Part shown: piece by piece, positions 24,362 to 32,473 of the stretch | How positions within the stretch are numbered: position 1 is the first letter of the stretch | Layout of the letters: the number at the start of each line of letters is the position of its first letter | Source of the DNA: RGIG1995 sp045652425 | GTDB lineage: Bacteria > Bacillota > Clostridia > Oscillospirales > CAG-272 | Direction: 5' to 3' | Assembly (NCBI GenBank): GCA_045652425.1 | Contig: JAZRUG010000011.1 | Span: 62,001 to 126,000, forward strand | Length of the DNA: 64,000 nt | Notes under the pieces: model-generated | What the model saw: the letters and a program-made list of their open reading frames with translations, nothing else | The model's database searches: none | Told to the model about the DNA's origin: nothing | Position numbers and translations under genes: made by a program

Positions 24362-25408
24362 ATGAAAAAAGTTAAATGGGGCGTTATCGGCGCCGGCGGT
24401 ATAGCAGACCGTCGTACCATTCCCGGTATGATGCTTGCAAACAATGCAGAGCTTGTTGCGGTAATGGAAATTAATATGGAACTTGCTGAAAAGATCAGAG
24501 CTAAATATGGTTGTAAGTATGCTTATGACAACTATCAGGAGCTTATTGACAACCCTGAAGTTGAAGCTATTTACATTGCATCTCCCGTATTTGCGCATGT
24601 TGAACCTGCGTTGGCAGTAGCAAAAGCAAAGAAGCACCTTCTTTGTGAAAAGCCTATCGCATTTACTGTTGATGAAACAAAGAATATCATTAACGCTTGC
24701 AAGGAAGCAGGAGTTAAGTATGCTACAGGTTATATGATGAGATTTGGCGCATATCATATGGCTATTAAGAAGTTTATTGAAGAGGGCGGTATCGGTAACG
24801 TAGTATCTGCAAGAGCACAGCTTTCCGGTTGGTTCCCGGAATCAGCTAAGAACTGGCGTCAGGAAAAGAAGCTTTCTGGCGGCGGCGCACTTGTTGATAT
24901 GGCAGTTCACTGTATTGATATTATCGAGTATCTTACAGGCGCTCTTACAACAGAAGTTGGTGCATTTGTTGATACAAGAACATTTACATACAATGTTGAC
25001 GACTCTGCAAACGTTCTTCTTCACCTTTCAAACGGTGCTGCAGCATACGTTGATGCACACTTCAATGTTCCCGATGAAGCAGTAAAGAACCGTGTTGAAA
25101 TCTACGGAACAAAAGGCTCTGTTATCTGTGAAAAGACAATCGGTCAGATTGATGAAGGTCACGTTGAAGTTTACACATCCGAAGATAAGGGCTACGATGC
25201 ACAGCAGAACAGAGACGATGCAGAAGCAAAGACTCTTGACGTTGAGTTCGGCAATATGTACACAAGAGAAATCGAATCCTTCTCCGATTCTATTCTCAAC
25301 GATACTCCTGTTGCTATTCCTATGGAAGTAGGTCTCCATATCCAGCAGGTAACAGACGCTGCATACAGATCTGCAGAAAACAAGACCATCGAAAAGGTTC
25401 TTGACTAA
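24362..25408 (+). CDS. Gfo/Idh/MocA family NAD(P)-dependent oxidoreductase
   Basis: 348 residues. N-terminal Rossmann fold with GAGGIADR near residue 11; the family motif CEKPIAF near 99 carries the catalytic Lys. The second domain begins near 125 and contains GGGALVDMAVHCIDI, with the usual Asp/His pair. Such enzymes oxidise or reduce sugars, inositols or related hydroxy compounds; the substrate is not predictable. Cytoplasmic. Good GGAGG ribosome binding site. Monocistronic: its own promoter and a strong terminator directly after it. Confidence 0.92.
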   Translation: MKKVKWGVIGAGGIADRRTIPGMMLANNAELVAVMEINMELAEKIRAKYGCKYAYDNYQELIDNPEVEAIYIASPVFAHVEPALAVAKAKKHLLCEKPIAFTVDETKNIINACKEAGVKYATGYMMRFGAYHMAIKKFIEEGGIGNVVSARAQLSGWFPESAKNWRQEKKLSGGGALVDMAVHCIDIIEYLTGALTTEVGAFVDTRTFTYNVDDSANVLLHLSNGAAAYVDAHFNVPDEAVKNRVEIYGTKGSVICEKTIGQIDEGHVEVYTSEDKGYDAQQNRDDAEAKTLDVEFGNMYTREIESFSDSILNDTPVAIPMEVGLHIQQVTDAAYRSAENKTIEKVLD

Positions 25409-25425
25409 TCCAATATAAAACAAAG

Positions 25426-25458
25426 AATCCCTCGGCTTAAAACCGAGGGATTTTTTTT
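25426..25458 (+). terminator. Rho-independent terminator after the 24362 oxidoreductase
   Basis: AATCCCTCGG and its complement form a 10-bp stem with a 7-base loop, followed by eight T. Confidence 0.92.
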
Positions 25459-25460
25459 AA

Positions 25461-25499
25461 GGTTTTTGAGGGTATGGGAACTTTTTTAAAAAAGTTCCC
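25461..25499 (+). repeat. Dispersed palindromic repeat, copy 1
   Basis: GGTTTTTGAGGGTATGG leads into a perfect 24-bp palindrome at 25476-25499 whose arms are GGGAACTTTTTT. The same unit occurs in the opposite orientation at 35427-35467. Between convergent genes. Confidence 0.75.
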
Positions 25500-25506
25500 G
25501 AATCTT

Positions 25507-26622
25507 TTAATGTGTGTTAAATTCAAACAGCTCGTCCATAAAAATGGGCTCGTATCCGTGGTCTTGGCACCATTTCATAATGGTATCCATTTTTTCATAG
25601 TAGTTAGGCTGATGCTTTTCAAATTCGGGATAGAAATACTGCTCGTGGAGACAAATATCCTTGAACTGATAGAAGGGATAGTCTCTTTCTTGCTGATCGA
25701 AGCGGGGAGGTATTCTTTCGACGTCAACGTGCTGGATTCCGCCGTTGTAACGGAAGAAGTACAGATCCTCTTCTTTGTCATAGTAGAAGCCGTATTTTTT
25801 CATAATATAACACTGTGCCGCATCGAGATACATGCGAGCATCTGTGCCTGTGTTAACGTTTGAGTCAAATCCGCCGACAAATGCCTTGTATCCAAGGTCT
25901 TTGAGAGCTCTTGCGCCTTCAACAGAACAGTCTGCAAAGTGCAGAGTAGTAACGGTTTTTGCAAAAGCTTCCTCGCCTGCAAAACGTATAATTTCATTGT
26001 TAACTCTGCCTGCTTCAAAATACATTTTATCGTATGATACGTGAGAATAAGGTCTGAATGGTCTGTCGCCGTTTGCATGGAAAGAAAGACGGAGCCAGTC
26101 GGAATTAGCTTTCCATTCGGGCTTATATTTGTCGGTCATTTGAGACAGGTTCCAACCGCCGTGACGAGGCGTTTCGTAGTAAATATTAACGTGGAATTTT
26201 GTTCCGTATTTTTCGTGCATAGATTTAAGTAATGCAAGATAAGGGTCTTCGAACATAGACTCATATTTATCTTGATTTTCGGTAAGGTTCTGCAAGAACC
26301 AAATGTTGTCATCGAGAGAGAAGCGGTATTTCTTAAAACCTTTTTTAAGGAAATATACCGTAATTGTTTCGGTTTCGCCCGTATCTACGTCTTTAACTTC
26401 AATCTTATTTTCGTACTTATCAAGTATTATATCAGCTCTGTAAGTACCGTGCCAAAGGTTTGGGAGAGGTTCACCGTTGATAGTGAAATTTCTACCGTCT
26501 TTTGCCTGAACTCTTGCATTAATTTTGAGTGTATCGCCTATTCTTTCACCTGCGGCGTCAGTTAACATAATACCGTCAAGCGGGAAGAGAATATCAATGT
26601 TATTTTCCGATCTTTTAATCAT
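25507..26622 (-). CDS. Unknown protein, possible NodB-like deacetylase fold (tandem family member 1)
   Basis: 371 residues, no signal peptide. I do not recognise the family with certainty. Residues 1-95 look like a beta-sandwich (GIMLTDAAGERIGDTLKI). From about 98 a barrel-like domain begins with YRFSLDDNIWF (Asp104, Asp105), followed by ETPRHGG (His154), LRLSFHAN (His182), a His at 228, CLHEQYF (His326, Glu327) and FMDELFEF at the end. DD followed by separated His residues is the layout of NodB and DUF2334-like metal-dependent deacetylases, but the order is not canonical. Own promoter; the two following genes upstream on this strand are paralogues. Confidence 0.75.
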   Translation of the reverse strand: MIKRSENNIDILFPLDGIMLTDAAGERIGDTLKINARVQAKDGRNFTINGEPLPNLWHGTYRADIILDKYENKIEVKDVDTGETETITVYFLKKGFKKYRFSLDDNIWFLQNLTENQDKYESMFEDPYLALLKSMHEKYGTKFHVNIYYETPRHGGWNLSQMTDKYKPEWKANSDWLRLSFHANGDRPFRPYSHVSYDKMYFEAGRVNNEIIRFAGEEAFAKTVTTLHFADCSVEGARALKDLGYKAFVGGFDSNVNTGTDARMYLDAAQCYIMKKYGFYYDKEEDLYFFRYNGGIQHVDVERIPPRFDQQERDYPFYQFKDICLHEQYFYPEFEKHQPNYYEKMDTIMKWCQDHGYEPIFMDELFEFNTH

Positions 26623-26671
26623 AAAAAGTGCCTCCGAAAATATAGTTTTGCATTAATTAGTTACAAGGAAA

Positions 26672-26700
26672 ATTATAACATTTTTAGAAAACAAAGTCAA
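26672..26700 (-). promoter_or_regulatory. Promoter of the 25507-26622 gene
   Basis: Minus strand TTGACT, 17-bp spacer, TATAAT. Confidence 0.85.
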
Positions 26701-26780
26701 CATAATGACTGAATTTCAAAAATTAAATCATTTTTGCATAATAAAACATTGCAAAAATAATAATTTGTTAGAAAACATTG

Positions 26781-26817
26781 CAAAAAAACTCCCCTTTGTC
26801 AAAAAAGGGGAGTTTTT
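26781..26817 (-). terminator. Terminator after the 26826 gene
   Basis: AAAAAACTCCCCTTT and its exact complement enclose a 6-base loop, giving a 15-bp stem that ends in a T-run on the minus strand. Confidence 0.92.
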
Positions 26818-26825
26818 TACAAAAT

Positions 26826-27938
26826 TCAGTGTGTATCAAACTCGAAAAGTTCGTCCATAAATATGGGTTCAAAACCGTTTTCTTTACACCAAGTAGCAGC
26901 GCAGTCAAGTTTTTCAAAGTAGTTAGGCTGGTGTCTGGGATATTCGGGATAGAAATACTGTTCATGGAGACAGAAATCTCTGAATTCATATCTTGGCATA
27001 GTTTTTACTTGGTTATCAAACTGAGCGCGGAAATTATTGATGTCGCCGTGCTGGATACCGCCTCTGTAACGGAAGTGGTAGATATCCATTTCTTTATCGT
27101 AGTAATAGCCATATTTACTGATAAGAGCACACTGTTCTGCATCGCAGTACATTCTGATATCGATACTGCTGTCGTTATCCCAGTTGTAGCTTGAAACGAA
27201 AGCTTTTACGCCGAGATCACGGAATGCTTTAGCAGCTTCTTTTGAGCAGTCGCCCCAGTGAACTGTGGTAACAGTCTTTGCAAAAGCTTCTTCGCCTGCG
27301 AAACGGATAATTTCTTTGTGAACTCTCTCCATTTCAAAATATGCCTGTTCGTATGTAGCAAACATATAGGGCCTGTCGGGCTTATCTGCATTAGCATGGA
27401 ATGAGAGGCGCAACCAATCGGAGTTTGCCTTGAATTCTTCTTTATACTTGTCTGTCATTTGGGAAATATTGAATCCGCCGTGACGAGGTGTTTCATAGTA
27501 AATGTTAACATGGAACTTTGAACCGTGCTTATCGTGAACTGCTTTAAGCATAGCGAGATAAGGATCTTCAAACATAGACTTGTAGACGTCTTTGTTTTCA
27601 TTGAGGTTCTGCAAGAACCAAATGTTATCGTCAAGAGAGAAACGGTACTTCTTGTAGCCTTTCTTCAAGAAGAAAACGTCAATAGACCATTCTTCGCCAG
27701 ATTCGATATCTTTTACAGTAAGTGTATTCTTGAAGTTTTCAAGAATACAATCACATTTGTAAAAACAGTGATTTACGCGTTCCATAGGGTTGCCGTTAAG
27801 TGTAAGTTTTCTGTTGTCGGAAGCGTGGAAAACTACTTTGATTTTCAAAGTATCGCCAATTCTTTCGCCCGAAGTTTCGGTGAGCATAACACCGTCGCGA
27901 GGGAACTGAAATTCGCCGCTTGTTGCTAATCTTTGCAT
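26826..27938 (-). CDS. Unknown protein, possible NodB-like deacetylase fold (tandem family member 2)
   Basis: 370 residues from the ATG at 27938; the upstream in-frame TTG overlaps the GGAGGAT ribosome binding site and is rejected. Same architecture as the 25507 copy: beta-rich N-terminal part with VMLTETSGERIGDTLKI, then YRFSLDDNIWF, YYETPRHGG, LRLSFHANADKP, VHWGDCS, CLHEQYFYPE and FMDELFEF. The blocks around DDN, HGG and FHAN are almost unchanged between the three copies while the N-terminal domain varies, pointing to an active site in the second domain. Monocistronic, with its own consensus promoter and terminator. Confidence 0.75.
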   Translation of the reverse strand: MQRLATSGEFQFPRDGVMLTETSGERIGDTLKIKVVFHASDNRKLTLNGNPMERVNHCFYKCDCILENFKNTLTVKDIESGEEWSIDVFFLKKGYKKYRFSLDDNIWFLQNLNENKDVYKSMFEDPYLAMLKAVHDKHGSKFHVNIYYETPRHGGFNISQMTDKYKEEFKANSDWLRLSFHANADKPDRPYMFATYEQAYFEMERVHKEIIRFAGEEAFAKTVTTVHWGDCSKEAAKAFRDLGVKAFVSSYNWDNDSSIDIRMYCDAEQCALISKYGYYYDKEMDIYHFRYRGGIQHGDINNFRAQFDNQVKTMPRYEFRDFCLHEQYFYPEYPRHQPNYFEKLDCAATWCKENGFEPIFMDELFEFDTH

Positions 27939-27988
27939 AAAATTATCCTCCAAAATAATGATATATTAGATTTTTTATACATCAACCT

Positions 27989-28017
27989 ATTATATAATTA
28001 TCTTTCAAAAAAATCAA
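27989..28017 (-). promoter_or_regulatory. Promoter of the 26826-27938 gene
   Basis: Minus strand TTGATT, 17-bp spacer, TATAAT. Confidence 0.85.
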
Positions 28018-28042
28018 GCAAATACGCTTTTTTTGTAAAAAT

Positions 28043-28074
28043 AAAAAATCTGCGTACAAAATAACGTACGCAGA
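28043..28074 (-). terminator. Terminator after the 28085 gene
   Basis: TCTGCGTAC and GTACGCAGA form a 9-bp stem with an 8-base loop; TTTTTT follows on the minus strand. Confidence 0.9.
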
Positions 28075-28084
28075 CTTAATTTTC

Positions 28085-29194
28085 TTAATGTGTATTGAAT
28101 TCGAACATTTCATCCATAAAGATGGGCTCATATCCATTCTCTTTGCACCAAGTTGCCGCAGTATCGAATTTTTCGTAGTAATTGTTTTGATACCATTTGA
28201 ACTCAGGATAGAAATACTGTTCGTGCAGGCAGATGTTTTTTACGTCGAATAGGGGCATAGCTTTGATTTGGTTTTCAAAAAGAGCAGCAAAAGCGTCGGG
28301 ATTTCTGCGCTGTATACCACTATTATATTTATAAATAAACAAGTCGAGCTCTTTGTCGTATATGATACCGTATTTTTTTAAAAGAGCGCACTGTTCGGCA
28401 TCGCAATAGAGTCGAAGGTCGGTATTGCCGTCTGTATTTTGATTAAACTCATCGATAAGTGCACGTATTCCGAGATCGCGGAATGCTTTTGCAGTCTCAA
28501 CAGAGCAATCTCCCCAATGTATAGACATTGTTGTTTTCGCGAAGGCTTCTTCTCCCGCAAAACGCAAAATTTCTTTGTTTACTCTTTCCATTTCAAAGTG
28601 TGCTTGTTCATAGGTAGCACAGATATACGGTCTGTTGGGTTTATCTGCATTTGCGTGGAAAGACAGACGGAGCCAATCAGAATTAGCCTTAAATTCATTT
28701 TTGTATCTATCGGTCATTTGAGACAGGTTAAACCCTCCATGACGGGGAGTTTCATAATAGAGGTTAAGGTGGAATTTGGAACCGTGCTTATCATGAATAG
28801 ATTTAAGCAAAGCAAGATAAGTGTCTTCAAACATAGACTTATAAACGTCTTTGTTTTCGTTGAGGTTTTGCAAGAACCAAATGTTATCATCGAGGGTAAA
28901 TCTGTATTTTTTATATGCTTTTTTAAAGAAATAAACGTCAATTGAGTTTTCTTTTCCACATACGGTATCTACAACGGTAAGAGTAGTCTTTTTGTCCGTC
29001 AAAACATAATCAACCTTGTACATACAATGGTCAGTTTCAGGAAGCGGGATTCCGTTAAGAGTAAGTTTTTTGCCTGTCGGGGCAACGTAGAGTACGGTGA
29101 TTTTTATTCCGTCTCCGACACTTTCACCACAAGCGTATGTAAGACCAATTCCGTCTTTGGGAAAATGAAATCCTCCTTCTGATGTTCTTTTCAT
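28085..29194 (-). CDS. Unknown protein, possible NodB-like deacetylase fold (tandem family member 3)
   Basis: 369 residues from the ATG at 29194, preceded by GGAGG at 9 bases; the open frame runs 19 codons further upstream without a ribosome binding site. It repeats the family blocks: YRFTLDDNIWF (Thr for Ser before the DD), YYETPRHGGFN, LRLSFHANADKP, IHWGDCS, CLHEQYFYPEF and FMDEMFEF. The N-terminal domain is the most diverged. It lies 53 bp after the membrane-protein gene at 29248 and could be transcribed from that gene's promoter; I saw no strong promoter of its own. Confidence 0.75.
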   Translation of the reverse strand: MKRTSEGGFHFPKDGIGLTYACGESVGDGIKITVLYVAPTGKKLTLNGIPLPETDHCMYKVDYVLTDKKTTLTVVDTVCGKENSIDVYFFKKAYKKYRFTLDDNIWFLQNLNENKDVYKSMFEDTYLALLKSIHDKHGSKFHLNLYYETPRHGGFNLSQMTDRYKNEFKANSDWLRLSFHANADKPNRPYICATYEQAHFEMERVNKEILRFAGEEAFAKTTMSIHWGDCSVETAKAFRDLGIRALIDEFNQNTDGNTDLRLYCDAEQCALLKKYGIIYDKELDLFIYKYNSGIQRRNPDAFAALFENQIKAMPLFDVKNICLHEQYFYPEFKWYQNNYYEKFDTAATWCKENGYEPIFMDEMFEFNTH

Positions 29195-29247
29195 ATCAAC
29201 AGTCCTCCATTTGTGTTTAGTGTAAATAAAAATGCATTTTATATAAA

Positions 29248-30336
29248 TCAATCAAATGTTTTTCTTGCGATAGTATTTCTTTCGGCAGCGCCGAAGAATC
29301 CTTGCGGGGTAAATAGTTTATATCCGCCGCACATATCTCCCGTATCAAAGGTTTTGGTTTGAGTCCCTTCTTGTAATTTTACAACGTAGGGAACTGACGT
29401 GATGATAATAATTTTAGGACGATTACTTTCAAAAGTATAGTTTGTCTCAAAGAAGAATACGGGTTTTTCTTTGCGTTTTAATGCCCTTGCTGAAATACGA
29501 TAAAAATAACCGTCGCTTCTGAAAATTACAGGTTTAAAAATATTTGTAAAAGAAAGTAAGGATACTTCGTATATCTTTCCGTGAATTTCAATTTCAAAAG
29601 TGTTTTTTGGTCGGCTTACGAAAACCGAAAGATATGGTTTGGTAATAATTGGAGTTTTAACGTTGTATAAGGAACAGTATTTTTTGAGTTGCTTTAAAAA
29701 CCTTTGCATTTTGTCAAACGCACGTAGGTATAGAAAAAATGACAAGATTACGGGTATTATAAGAGTGTATGATAAAAGTCTTCCGACGTAAATCATAGTT
29801 TGCAAAAGCGGACCAATAGCACCTATAATCAAAAACATAATAAACAATCCCGGAACGCTTAAAATAATATGTACGATAAGTTTTACGGAAAACAAATGTG
29901 TAGGATTTTTACTTGACGGACTTTCAAGCCAGATTTTTTTTGCATATATATCTGCAAAAAAATTCGAAAGTACAACGGAAATTATAACAATGACGTTAAC
30001 CAGTTCGCCGGAAAAACATAAAAAGAATAATGCTGTTCCAAACCAATCAACCCAAAAGTCATAGGTGAAAAATCCGGAAAAGAATTCTTTTGAAGCTTTT
30101 TCAAGAAAAACAAGACAGCGTTGCTTATTATAGATTGCAAATGCAAAAGCTGTGCTTAGGTAAACTACAGACAGAACGATACATTCCATAATGTACTGTT
30201 CATATGCCGTATGAGTTGACGAGAAGAAAAAGTAAAGATATTTTACAATGACGTATATGACGGCAACGCAAGCGTGTTTGCCGACAGAACGTGCAATGGG
30301 TAAATAATATGGCATAAATTTTTTTAGATTGTTCAC
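29248..30336 (-). CDS. Unknown multi-spanning membrane protein
   Basis: 362 residues from a GTG start with GGAGGGG five bases upstream; the frame stays open to 30459 but the earlier part has no ribosome binding site and overlaps the promoter. About seven hydrophobic segments occupy residues 20-215, followed by a soluble tail of about 150 residues rich in beta strands, probably cytoplasmic, with a Cys-Gly-Gly near the end (GDMCGGYKLF). I do not recognise the family. It precedes the third NodB-like gene on the same strand and may work with it. Confidence 0.7.
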   Translation of the reverse strand: MNNLKKFMPYYLPIARSVGKHACVAVIYVIVKYLYFFFSSTHTAYEQYIMECIVLSVVYLSTAFAFAIYNKQRCLVFLEKASKEFFSGFFTYDFWVDWFGTALFFLCFSGELVNVIVIISVVLSNFFADIYAKKIWLESPSSKNPTHLFSVKLIVHIILSVPGLFIMFLIIGAIGPLLQTMIYVGRLLSYTLIIPVILSFFLYLRAFDKMQRFLKQLKKYCSLYNVKTPIITKPYLSVFVSRPKNTFEIEIHGKIYEVSLLSFTNIFKPVIFRSDGYFYRISARALKRKEKPVFFFETNYTFESNRPKIIIITSVPYVVKLQEGTQTKTFDTGDMCGGYKLFTPQGFFGAAERNTIARKTFD

Positions 30337-30378
30337 TTTTGCCCCTCCGTAATGTGATTTGTTTTTGGAGATATGTTG

Positions 30379-30407
30379 ATTATAGCATAAAAGCTGAAAA
30401 AAGTAAA
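30379..30407 (-). promoter_or_regulatory. Promoter of the 29248-30336 membrane-protein gene
   Basis: Minus strand TTTACT, 17-bp spacer, TATAAT with TGC just before it. Confidence 0.8.
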
Positions 30408-30441
30408 CGGATTTATGTATAAATATAATTATAATAAACAC

Positions 30442-30470
30442 TTGAAAACTTATAAGCAATGTGGTATACT
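30442..30470 (+). promoter_or_regulatory. Promoter of the 30513 / 31382 oxidoreductase pair
   Basis: TTGAAA, 17-bp spacer, TATACT with extended -10 TGTGG; divergent from the promoter at 30379-30407. Confidence 0.8.
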
Positions 30471-30512
30471 AAAATTTAAAGTAGAATTGTAGCACAAATG
30501 GGGAACTGCACT

Positions 30513-31364
30513 ATGATGAAAATAGGTTTTATTGATTATTATCTTGACGAGTGGCACGCGAATAATTATCCGAAATTTATAAAAGAGTGCGTAGGCGACG
30601 AAATTAAGGTTGCTTATGCTTACGGACAGAATGCAAGTCCAAAATCGGGAAAGACGTCGGAGGAATGGTGCAAGGAGCACGAAGTTGAGCTTTGTGAGAC
30701 TATTGAAGAACTTGTAGAAAAATCCGACGGAATAATCGTACTTTCTCCCGATAATGCAGAGAAGAAAGAAGAACTTTCTGAAATTGCTTTAAAATCGGGA
30801 AAACCCGTATTTATAGACAAGACTTTTACATCCGACTATGCATCTGGTAAGAGAATGTTTGATTTAGCAGAAAAATACAACACGCCTACGTATACGTCAT
30901 CTGCATTGCGTTATGCACCCGATTACGATGAAATAAACGCAGATGACATAACCGCAATTAACTGTATAGGTCCCAATGATTTTGATATATATTCAATACA
31001 TATGCTTGAGCCTTTGATGTTGAAGATGCGTACAGATGCAAAGAAAGTTATGTACACAAAGGGCGAAGGCTATTACAGCTTGAATATTGAATTTGTTGAC
31101 GGCAGAGTCGGAAGCATCAGCGGATATATGTACAGTCGTTTCCCGTATATGATAGCTGTTGCAGGAAAAACTGAATATAAAGCGGTAAAGGTAACCGAAC
31201 CTTTCTGGCCTGGGTTTACAAAGGAACTTTGCAATTTCTTCCTTACGAAAGAAATTCAGGTAGATCATAGAGAATCACTTGCGATTATGGCAATCAGAAG
31301 CGCAGGGCTTGAAGCTATGAAGACGCCGGGCGAATGGGTTACGGTAGAAAACAGAGGATTCTGA
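30513..31364 (+). CDS. Gfo/Idh/MocA-like oxidoreductase (short, divergent)
   Basis: 283 residues from the ATG at 30513, chosen because GGGGA lies about 8 bases before it; an in-frame ATG at 30498 has no ribosome binding site. Rossmann-like N-terminal part with IEELVEKSDGIIVLSPDN and KPVFIDKTFTSD, where Asp-Lys stands in the place of the catalytic E-K-P motif. The canonical GxGxxG is replaced by GFIDYYLDEWHANNYP, which may weaken or change cofactor binding. Shorter than typical members (about 340). Operon with the next gene, which it overlaps in reading frame only if that gene used an earlier start. Confidence 0.75.
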   Translation: MMKIGFIDYYLDEWHANNYPKFIKECVGDEIKVAYAYGQNASPKSGKTSEEWCKEHEVELCETIEELVEKSDGIIVLSPDNAEKKEELSEIALKSGKPVFIDKTFTSDYASGKRMFDLAEKYNTPTYTSSALRYAPDYDEINADDITAINCIGPNDFDIYSIHMLEPLMLKMRTDAKKVMYTKGEGYYSLNIEFVDGRVGSISGYMYSRFPYMIAVAGKTEYKAVKVTEPFWPGFTKELCNFFLTKEIQVDHRESLAIMAIRSAGLEAMKTPGEWVTVENRGF

Positions 31365-31381
31365 AAAAGAGGTTTTTGGAT

Positions 31382-32389
31382 TTGAAAAAATACGGAATAT
31401 TGGTCATAGGTTGTGGGCATATAGGGACCCAGCACCTTGAGAACATATATTACAGAGACAATATACAGATAGTTGCGGTAGTCGATTCAAGCGAAGAGAA
31501 CGCAAGACTTGCCGCAAGAAAATACGGAGCTTTTGATTACGGTACAGACTATCACAAGTTTTTGACAGATGATAGAGTGGATATTGTGATTGTGGCGACT
31601 TATACGTCTACTCATTTGACTATATTGAAAGAATGTGTGGCAAACGGTAAGCACGTGCTTTGCGAAAAGCCTATAGCGTCTAACCTTAAAGACGGCGAAG
31701 AGTTTGTTAACGTTGTAAAGAACGCGAAAACCAAAGTTCTCGTTGCGCACATTTTGCGTCATAATAAGTCGTATATCAAGATAGGCGAGATGATAAAAAA
31801 TGGCGACATAGGAGAACTCAAGACAGTTCGTATGGTACAGAACCATCACGCATTAGAGTCAAACAGATTTTCGAATTTGCTAAAAGACTGTTCACCCGTA
31901 CTTGACTGTGGGGTACATTACATAGACGTTATGCAGTGGTTTACGGGTTCGAGAATTTGTGAGGTTTCGGGTGTCGGTACCAAGATAGACGAAGCTTCTC
32001 CGAACTATGATTACACCATAATGACTTTCCGTATGGAGAATGGCTGTATAGGCTATTACGAGGCAGGTTGGAACAAGAGTATAGAGTCGCAGAATATGAA
32101 GGAGTTTATAGGAACAAGGGGCAGAATATCCCTTGTGTTGCAGGAGCTTCGTTCGAACGACAGAGAAGAGGGCGACCTTATTACTCTTTACAACAGCGAA
32201 AAAGGCGAATACAAGATTATCAACAACGATTCTACGTACAAGGATATGTACGGTCAGGTATGCACTTTGATTGATATGATTGAAAATGATACCGAGGGTA
32301 ATCCTACAATTGAAAGCGTTTTTAGCGCATTTAAGACCGCATGCTTGGCGCAAGAAGCGATTGAAAAAAATACGATAATAAAGCTGTAA
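31382..32389 (+). CDS. Gfo/Idh/MocA family oxidoreductase
   Basis: 335 residues from a TTG with AGAGG 9 bases upstream (MKKYGILVIGCGHIG). An open frame from 31334 would overlap the previous gene by 31 bp and is less likely. Rossmann motif GCGHIGTQ near residue 9, catalytic CEKPIAS near 93, and the DCGVHYIDVMQW segment near 178 that supplies the active-site Asp and His. Likely a sugar or cyclitol dehydrogenase; together with the 30513 protein it may act on two steps of the same substrate. A terminator follows. Confidence 0.85.
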   Translation: MKKYGILVIGCGHIGTQHLENIYYRDNIQIVAVVDSSEENARLAARKYGAFDYGTDYHKFLTDDRVDIVIVATYTSTHLTILKECVANGKHVLCEKPIASNLKDGEEFVNVVKNAKTKVLVAHILRHNKSYIKIGEMIKNGDIGELKTVRMVQNHHALESNRFSNLLKDCSPVLDCGVHYIDVMQWFTGSRICEVSGVGTKIDEASPNYDYTIMTFRMENGCIGYYEAGWNKSIESQNMKEFIGTRGRISLVLQELRSNDREEGDLITLYNSEKGEYKIINNDSTYKDMYGQVCTLIDMIENDTEGNPTIESVFSAFKTACLAQEAIEKNTIIKL

Positions 32390-32395
32390 AAAACT

Positions 32396-32432
32396 AAAAA
32401 CTTTGCTCTGATATGTAGGAGTAAAGTTTTTT
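32396..32432 (+). terminator. Terminator after the 31382 oxidoreductase
   Basis: AAAAACTTTGCTC pairs with GGAGTAAAGTTTTTT (one G-U pair) around a short loop, followed by T-rich sequence. Confidence 0.75.
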
Positions 32433-32473
32433 GGTGTTTTGTACCCCCATTTTACAAAGAAAGAAGTGATACA

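Noticed and set aside
24332..24757. 141-codon minus-strand frame opposite the 24362 oxidoreductase
   Set aside because: Antisense to a clear Gfo/Idh/MocA gene with its own promoter; no ribosome binding site.
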